Assembly: GCA_028752905.1 (NCBI GenBank)
Contig: JAQNBH010000010.1
Location: 12,898,484-12,962,483 of the forward strand
Reading direction: 5' to 3'
Source of the DNA: Cladorhizidae sp. MBARI D1340-BT2
Lineage: Eukaryota; Porifera; Demospongiae; Poecilosclerida; Cladorhizidae
Length of the DNA stretch: 64,000 bases
Below are positions 53,221 to 61,900 of the stretch, piece by piece. Each line of letters begins with the position of its first letter. Positions within the stretch are counted from its first letter, which is position 1. The position numbers were made by a program, and so were the translations under genes. Under the pieces are notes generated by a model that had not been told where the DNA came from, searched no databases, and was given only the letters and a program-made list of their open reading frames with translations.

Positions 53221-55940
53221 GTCATCTTGATTGATGCAGGAGGAGAACTGGAGTCATCCCTATGTGCTCATAACCATTGAGAGCCATCTTGATTGATGCA
53301 GGAGAACTAGAGTCATCCCTATGTGCTCATAACCATTGAGAGCCATCTTGATTGATGCAGGAGAACTGGAGTCATCCCTATGTGCTCATAACCATTGAGA
53401 GCCATCTTGATTGATGCAGGAGGAGAACTGGAGTCATCCCTATGTGCTCATAACCATTGAGAGCCATCTTGATTGATGCAGGAGAACTGGAGTCATCCCT
53501 ATGTGCTCATAACCATTGAGAGCCATCTTGATTGATGCAGGAGAACTGGAGTCATCCCTATGTGCTCATAACCATTGAGAGCCATCTTGATTGATGCAGG
53601 AGAACTGGAGTCATCCCTATGTGCTCATAACCATTGAGAGCCATCTTGATTGTTGCAGGAGAACTGGAGTCATCCCTATGTGCTCATAACCATTGAGAGT
53701 CATCTTGATTGATGCAGGAGAACTGGAGTCATCCCTATGTGCTCATAACCATTGAGAGCCATCTTGATTGATGCAGGAGAACTGGAGTCATCCCTATGTG
53801 CTCATAACCATTGAGAGCCATCTTGATTGATGCAGGAGAACTGGAGTCATCCCTATGTGCTCATAACCATTGAGAGCCATCTTGATTGATGCAGGAGAAC
53901 TGGAGTCATCCCTATGTGCTCATAACCATTGAGAGCCATCTTGATTGATGCAGGAGAACTGGAGTCATCCCTATGTGCTCATAAGCCATCTTGATTGATG
54001 CAGGAGAACTGGAGTCATCCCTATGTGCTCATAACCATTGAGAGCCATCTTGATTGATGCAGGAGAACTGGAGTCATCCCTATGTGCTCATAACCATTGA
54101 GAGCCATCTTGATTGATGCAGGAGAACTGGAGTCATCCCTATGTGCTCATAACCATTGAGAGCCATCTTGATTGATGCAGGAGAACTGGAGTCATCCCTA
54201 TGTGCTCATAACCATTGAGAGCCATCTTGATTGATGCAGGAGAACTGGAGTCATCCCTATGTGCTCATAACCATTGAGAGCCATCTTGATTGATGCAGGA
54301 GAACTGGAGTCATCCCTATGTGCTCATAACCATTGAGAGTCATCTTGATTGATGCAGGAGAACTGGAGTCATCCCTATGTGCTCATAACCATTGAGAGCC
54401 ATGTTGATTGATGCAGGAGAACTGGAGTCATCCCTATGTGCTCATAACCATTGAGAGCCATCTTGATTGATGCAGGAGAACTGGAGTCATCCCTATGTGC
54501 TCATAACCATTGAGAGCCATCTTGATTGATGCAGGAGAACTGGAGTCATCCCTATGTGCTCATAACCACTGAGAGCCATCTTGATTCATGCAGGAGAACT
54601 GGAGTCATCCCTATGTGCTCATAACCATTGAGAGCCATCTTGATTGATGCAGGAGGAGAACTGGAGTCATCCCTATGTGCTCATAACCATTGAGAGCCAT
54701 CTTGATTGATGCAGGAGAACTGGAGTCATCCCTATGTGCTCATAACCATTGAGAGCCATCTTGATTGATGCAGGAGAACTGGAGTCATCCCTATATACTC
54801 ATAACCATTGAGAGCCATCTTGATTGATTCAGGAGAACTAGAGTCATCCCTATGTGCTCATAACCATTGAGATCTTGATTGATGCAGGAGAACTGGAGTC
54901 ATCCCTATGTGCTCATAACCATTGAGAGCCATCTTTATTGATGCAGGAGGAGAACTGGAGTCATCCCTATGTACTCATAACCATTGAGAGCCATCTTGAT
55001 TGATGCTGGAGAACTGGAGTCATCCCTATGTGCTCATAACCATTGAGAGCCATCTTGATTGATGCAGGAGAACTGGAGTCATCCCTATGTGCTCATAACC
55101 ATTGAGAGCCATCTTGATTGATGCAGGAGGAGAACTGGAGTCATCCCTATGTACTCATAACCATTGAGAGCCATCTTGATTGATGCTGGAGAACTGGAGT
55201 CATCCCTATGTGCTCATAACCATTGAGAGCCATCTTGATTGATACAGGAGAACTGGAGTCATCCCTATGTGCTCATAAGCCATCTTGATTGATGCAGGAG
55301 AACTGGAGTCATCCCTATGTGCTCATAACCATTGAGAGCCATCTTGATTGATGCAGGAGAACTGGAGTCATCCCTATGTGCTCATAACCATTGAGAGCCA
55401 TCTTGATTGATGCAGGAGAACTGGAGTCATCCCTATGTGCTCATAACCATTGAGAGCCATCTTGATTGATGCAGGAGAACTGGAGTCATCCCTATGTGCT
55501 CATAACCATTGAGAGCCATCTTGATAGAACTGGAGTCATCCCTATGTGCTCATAACCATTGAGAGCCATCTTGATTGATGCAGGAGAACTGGAGTCATCC
55601 CTATGTGCTCATAACCATTGAGAGCCATCTTGATTGATGCAGGAGAACTGGAGTCATCCCTATGTGCTCATAACCATTGAGAGCCATCTTGATTGATGCA
55701 GGAGAACTGGAGTCATCCCTATGTGCTCATAACCATTGAGAGCCATCTTGATTGATTCAGGAGAACTGGAGTTATCCCTATGTGCTCATAACCATTGAGA
55801 GCCATCTTGATTGATGCAGGAGAACTGGAGTCATCCCTATGTGCTCATAACCATTGAGAGCCATCTTGATTGATGCAGGAGAACTGGAGTCATCCCTATG
55901 TGCTCATAACCATTGAGAGCCATCTTTATTGATGCAGGAG
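53221..55940. repeat. Module M, copy 2
   Basis: Marker order as at 33.9 kb: gagtcatc+GAG (53,221), gaactagag, +GAG, gattgttgc, gagtcatc, 50-mer (53,985), atgttgatt, cataaccact (54,561) with gattcatgc, tatatactc, attgagatcttg, catctttattg+GAG, 50-mer (55,279), the second 50-mer type (gatagaac, 55,523) and gagttatcc (55,771). It matches 61.0-63.55 kb. The offset falls from 7,787 to 7,731 to 7,613 bp, explained by loss of one monomer with gain of one GAG, then loss of two monomers. Confidence 0.9.
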
Positions 55941-58900
55941 AACTGGAGTCATCCCTATGTACTCATAACCATTGAGAGCCATCTTGATTGATGCAGGAGA
56001 ACTGGAGTCATCCCTATGTACTCATAACAATTGAGAGCCATCTTGATTGATGCAGGAGAACTGGAGTCATCCCTATGTGCTGAGCTCATAACCTTTGAGA
56101 GCCAACTTGATTGATGCAGGAGAACTGGAGTCATCCCTATGTACTCATAACCATTGAGAGCCATCTTGATTGATGCAGGAGAACTGGAGTCATCCCTATG
56201 TACTCATAACCATTGAGAGCCATCTTGATTGATGCAGGAGAACTGGAGTCATCCCTATGTACTCATAACCATTGAGAGCCATCTTGATTGATGCAGGAGA
56301 ACTGGAGTCATCCCTATGTACTCATAACCATTGAGAGACATCTTGATTGATGCAGGAGAACTGGAGTCATCCCTATGTGCTCATAACCATTGAGAGCCAT
56401 CTTGATTGATGCAGGAGAACTGGAGTCATCCCTATGTGCTCATAACCATTGAGAGCCATCTTGATTGATGCAGGAGAACTGGAGTCATCCCTATGTGCTC
56501 ATAACCATTGAGAGCCATCTTGATTGATGCAGGAGAACTGGAGTCATCCCTATGTGCTCATAACCATTGAGAGCCAACTTGATTGATGCAGGAGAACTGG
56601 AGTCATCCCTATGTGCTCATAACCATTGAGAGCCATCTTGATTGATGCAGGAGAACTGGAGTCATCCCTATGTGCTCATGAGAGCCATCTTGATTGATGC
56701 AGGAGAACTGGAGTCATCCCTATGTGCTCATAACCATTGAGAGCCTTCTTGATTGATGCAGGAGAACTGGAGTCATCCCTATGTGCTCATAACCATTGAG
56801 AGCCATCTTGATTGATGCAGGAGAACTGGAGTCATCCCTATGTGCTCATAGCCATTGAGAGCCATCTTGATTGATGCAGGAGAACTGGAGTCATCCCTAT
56901 GTGCTCATAACCATTGAGAGCCATCTTGATTGATGCAGGAGAACTGGAGTCATCCCTATGTACTCATAACCATTGAGAGCCATCTTGATTGATGCAGGAG
57001 AACTGGAGTCATCCCTATGTGCTCATAACCATTGAGAGCCTTCTTGATTGATGCAGGAGAACTCGAGTCATCCCTATGTACTCATAACAATTGAGAGCCA
57101 TCTTGATTGATGCAGGAGAACTGGAGTCATCCCTATGTGCTGAGCTCATAACCATTGAGAGCCAACTTGATTGATGCAGGAGAACTGGAATCATCCCTAT
57201 GTACTCATAACCATTGAGAGCCATCTTGATTGATGCAGGAGAACTGGAGTCATCCCTATGTACTCATAACCATTGAGAGCCATCTTGATTGAAGCAGGAG
57301 AACTGGAGTCATCCCTATGTGCTCATAACCATTGAGAGCCATCTTGATTGATTCAGGAGAACTGGAGTCATCCCTATGTGCTCATAACCATTGAGAGCCA
57401 TCTTGATTGATGCAGGAGAACTGGAGTCATCCCTATGTGCTAATAACCATTGAGAGCCATCTTGATTGATGCAGGAGAACTGGAGTCATCCCTATGTGCT
57501 CATAACCATTGAGAGCCATCTTGATTGATGCAGGAGAACTGGAGTCATCCCTATGTGCTCATAACCATTGAGAGCCATCTTGATTGATGCAGCAGAACTG
57601 GAGTCATCCCTATGTGCTCATAACCATTGAGAGCCATCTTGATTGATGCTGGAGAACTGGAGTCATCCCTATGTGCTCATAACCATTGAGAGCCATCTTG
57701 ATTGATGCAGGAGAACTGGAGTCATCCCTATGTGCTCATAACCATTGAGAGCCATCTTGATTGATGCAGGAGGAGAACTTGAGTCATCCCTATGTACTCA
57801 TAACCATTGAGAGCCATCTTGATTGATGCTGGAGAACTGGAGTCATCGCTATGTGCTCATAACCATTGAGAGCCATCTCGATTGATGCAGGAGAACTGGA
57901 GTCATCCCTATGTACTCATAACCATTGAGAGACATCTTGATTGATGCAGGAGAACTGGAGTCATCCCTATGTGCTCATAACCATTGAGAGCCATCTTGAT
58001 TGATGCAGGAGAACTGGAGTCATCCCTATGTGCTCATAACCATTGAGAGCCATCTTGATTGATGCAGGAGAACTGGAGTCATCCCTATGTGCTCATAACC
58101 ATTGAGAGCCATCTTGATTGATGCAGGAGAACTGGAGTCATCCCTATGTGCTCATAACCATTGAGAGCCATCTTGATTGATGCAGGAGAACTGGAGTCAT
58201 CCCTATGTGCTCATAACCATTGAGAGCCATCTTGATTGATGCAGGAGAACTGGAGTCATCCCTATGTGCTCATAACCATTGAGAGCCATCTTGATTGATG
58301 CAGGAGAACTGGAGTCATCCCTATGTGCTCATAACCATTGAGAGCCATCTTGATTGATGCAGGAGAACTGGAGTCATCCCTATGTGCTCATAACCATTGA
58401 GAGCCTTCTTGATTGATGCAGGAGAACTGGAGTCATCCCTATGTGCTCATAACCATTGAGAGCCATCTTGATTGATGCAGGAGAACTGGAGTCATCCCTA
58501 TGTGCTCATAGCCATTGAGAGCCATCTTGATTGATGCAGGAGAACTGGAGTCATCCCTATGTGCTCGTAACCATTGAGAGCCATCTTGATTGATGCAGGA
58601 GAACTGGAGTCATCCCTATGTGCTCATAACCATTGAGAGCCTTCTTGATTGATGCAGGAGAACTCGAGTCATCCCTATGTACTCATAACAATTGAGAGCC
58701 ATCTTGATTGATGCAGGAGAACTGGAGTCATCCCTATGTGCTGAGCTCATAACCATTGAGAGACAACTTGATTGATGCAGGAGAACTGGAGTCATCCCTA
58801 TGTGCTCATAACCATTGAGAGCCATCTTGATTGATGCAGGAGAACTGGAGTCATCCCTATGTGCTCATAACCATTGAGAGCCATCTTGATTGATGCAGGA
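55941..58900. repeat. Right-type block D-related segment
   Basis: Contains three 64-mers (56,082; 57,142; 58,743). It follows block D (32.0-33.9 kb) and then the gaacttgag module (57,773, offset 26,962 from 30,811). A private 7-bp deletion near 56,688 gives ctcatgagagcc, removing aaccatt. This shortens the interval between the first two 64-mers to 1,060 bp, against 1,067 in block D. The copy near 58,743 has the gagagacaactt form, as in the 654-bp repeat. No gene. Confidence 0.86.
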
Positions 58901-61900
58901 GAACTGGAGTCATCCCTATGAACTCATAACCATTGAGAGCTATCTTGATTGATACAGGATAACTGGAGTCATCCCTATGTGCTCATAACCATTGAGAGCC
59001 ATCTTGATTGATGCAGGAGAACTGGAGTCATCCCTATGTACTCATAACCATTGAGAGCCATCTTGATTGATGCAGGAGAACTGGAGTCATCCCTATGTAC
59101 TCATAACCATTGAGAGTCATCTTGATTGATGCAGGAGAACTGGAGTCATCCCTATGTGCTCATAACCATATTGAGAGCCATCTTGATTGATGCAGGAGAA
59201 CTGGAGTCATCCCTATGTGCTCATAACCATTGAGAGCCATCTTGATTGATGCAGGAGAACTGGAGTCATCCCTATGTGCTCATAACCATTGAGAGCCATC
59301 TTGATTGATGCAGGAGAACTGGAGTCATCCCTATGTGCTCATAACCATTGAGAGCCATCTTGATTGATGCAGGTGAACTGGAGTCATCCCTATGTGCTCA
59401 TAACCATTGAGAGCCATCTTGATTGATGCAGGAGAACTGGAGTCATCCCTATGTGCTCATAACCATTGAGAGCCATCTTGATTGATGCAGGAGAACTGGA
59501 GTCATCCCTATGTGCTCATAACCATTGAGAGCCACCTTGATTGATGCAGGAGAACTGGAGTCATCCCTATGTGCTCATAACCATTGAGAGCCACCTTGAT
59601 TGATGCAGGAGAACTGGAGTCATCCCTATGTGCTCATAACCATTGAGAGCCACCTTGATTGATGCAGGAGAACTGGAGTCATCCCTATGTGCTCATAACC
59701 ATTGAGAGCCATCTTGATTGATGCAGGAGAACTGGAGTCATCCCTATGTGCTCATAACCATTGAGAGCCATCTTGATTGATGCAGGAGAACTGGAGTCAT
59801 CCCTATGTGCTCATAACCATTGAGAGCCATCTTGATTGATGCAGGAGAACTGGAGTCATCCCTATGTGCTCATAACCATTGAGAGCCATCTTGATTGATG
59901 CAGGAGAACTGGAGTCATCCCTATGTGCTAATAACCATTGAGAGCCATCTTGATTGATGCAGGAGAACTGGAGTCATCCCTATGTGCTCATAACCATTGA
60001 GAGCCATCTTGATTGATGCAGGAGAACTGGAGTCATCCCTATGTGCTCATAACCATTGAGAGCCATCTTGATTGATGCAGGAGAACTGGAGTCATCCCTA
60101 TGAACTCATAACCATTGAGAGCTATCTTGATTGATACAGGATAACTGGAGTCATCCCTATGTGCTCATAACCATTGAGAGCCATCTTGATTGATGCAGGA
60201 GAACTGGAGTCATCCCTATGTACTCATAACCATTGAGAGCCATCTTGATTGATGCAGGAGAACTGGAGTCATCCCTATGTACTCATAACCATTGAGAGTC
60301 ATCTTGATTGATGCAGGAGAACTGGAGTCATCCCTATGTGCTCATAACCATATTGAGAGCCATCTTGATTGATGCAGGAGAACTGGAGTCATCCCTATGT
60401 GCTCATAACCATTGAGAGCCATCTTGATTGATGCAGGAGAACTGGAGTCATCCCTATGTGCTCATAACCATTGAGAGCCATCTTGATTGATGCAGGAGAA
60501 CTGGAGTCATCCCTATGTGCTCATAACCATTGAGAGCCACCTTGATTGATGCAGGAGAACTGGAGTCATCCCTATGTGCTCATAACCATTGAGAGCCACC
60601 TTGATTGATGCAGGAGAACTGGAGTCATCCCTATGTGCTCATAACCATTGAGAGCCACCTTGATTGATGCAGGAGAACTGGAGTCATCCCTATGTGCTCA
60701 TAACCATTGAGAGCCATCTTGATTGATGCAGGAGAACTGGAGTCATCCCTATGTGCTCATAACCATTGAGAGCCATCTTGATTGATGCAGGAGAACTGGA
60801 GTCATCCCTATGTGCTCATAACCATTGAGAGCCATCTTGATTGATGCAGGAGAACTGGAGTCATCCCTATGTGCTCATAACCATTGAGAGCCATCTTGAT
60901 TGATGCAGGAGAACTGGAGTCATCCCTATGTGCTCATAACCATTGAGAGCCATCTTGATTGATGCAGGAGAACTGGAGTCATCCCTATGTGCTCATAACC
61001 ATTGAGAGTCATCTTGATTGATGCAGGAGGAGAACTGGAGTCATCCCTATGTGCTCATAACCATTGAGAGCCATCTTGATTGATGCAGGAGAACTAGAGT
61101 CATCCCTATGTGCTCATAACCATTGAGAGCCATCTTGATTGATGCAGGAGAACTGGAGTCATCCCTATGTGCTCATAACCATTGAGAGCCATCTTGATTG
61201 ATGCAGGAGGAGAACTGGAGTCATCCCTATGTGCTCATAACCATTGAGAGCCATCTTGATTGATGCAGGAGGAGAACTGGAGTCATCCCTATGTGCTCAT
61301 AACCATTGAGAGCCATCTTGATTGATGCAGGAGAACTGAAGTCATCCCTATGTGCTCATAACCATTGAGAGCCATCTTGATTGATGCAGGAGAACTGGAG
61401 TCATCCCTATGTGCTCATAACCATTGAGAGCCATCTTGATTGTTGCAGGAGAACTGGAGTCATCCCTATGTGCTCATAACCATTGAGAGTCATCTTGATT
61501 GATGCAGGAGAACTGGAGTCATCCCTATGTGCTCATAACCATTGAGAGCCATCTTGATTGATGCAGGAGAACTGGAGTCATCCCTATGTGCTCATAACCA
61601 TTGAGAGCCATCTTGATTGATGCAGGAGAACTGGAGTCATCCCTATGTGCTCATAACCATTGAGAGCCATCTTGATTGATGCAGGAGAACTGGAGTCATC
61701 CCTATGTGCTCATAAGCCATCTTGATTGATGCAGGAGAACTGGAGTCATCCCTATGTGCTCATAACCATTGAGAGCCATCTTGATTGATGCAGGAGAACT
61801 GGAGTCATCCCTATGTGCTCATAACCATTGAGAGCCATCTTGATTGATGCAGGAGAACTGGAGTCATCCCTATGTGCTCATAACCATTGAGAGCCATCTT

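Larger units (their letters stand above)
50906..60356. repeat. 61-bp +AT monomers, dispersed class
   Basis: Five monomers read ccatattgag instead of ccattgag: 50,906; 52,029; 52,562; 59,167; 60,349. Each lies about 247 bp downstream of a tgaactc/gataactgg monomer, so the pair travels as one unit. They are confined to the super-repeat at the right end. Confidence 0.92.
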
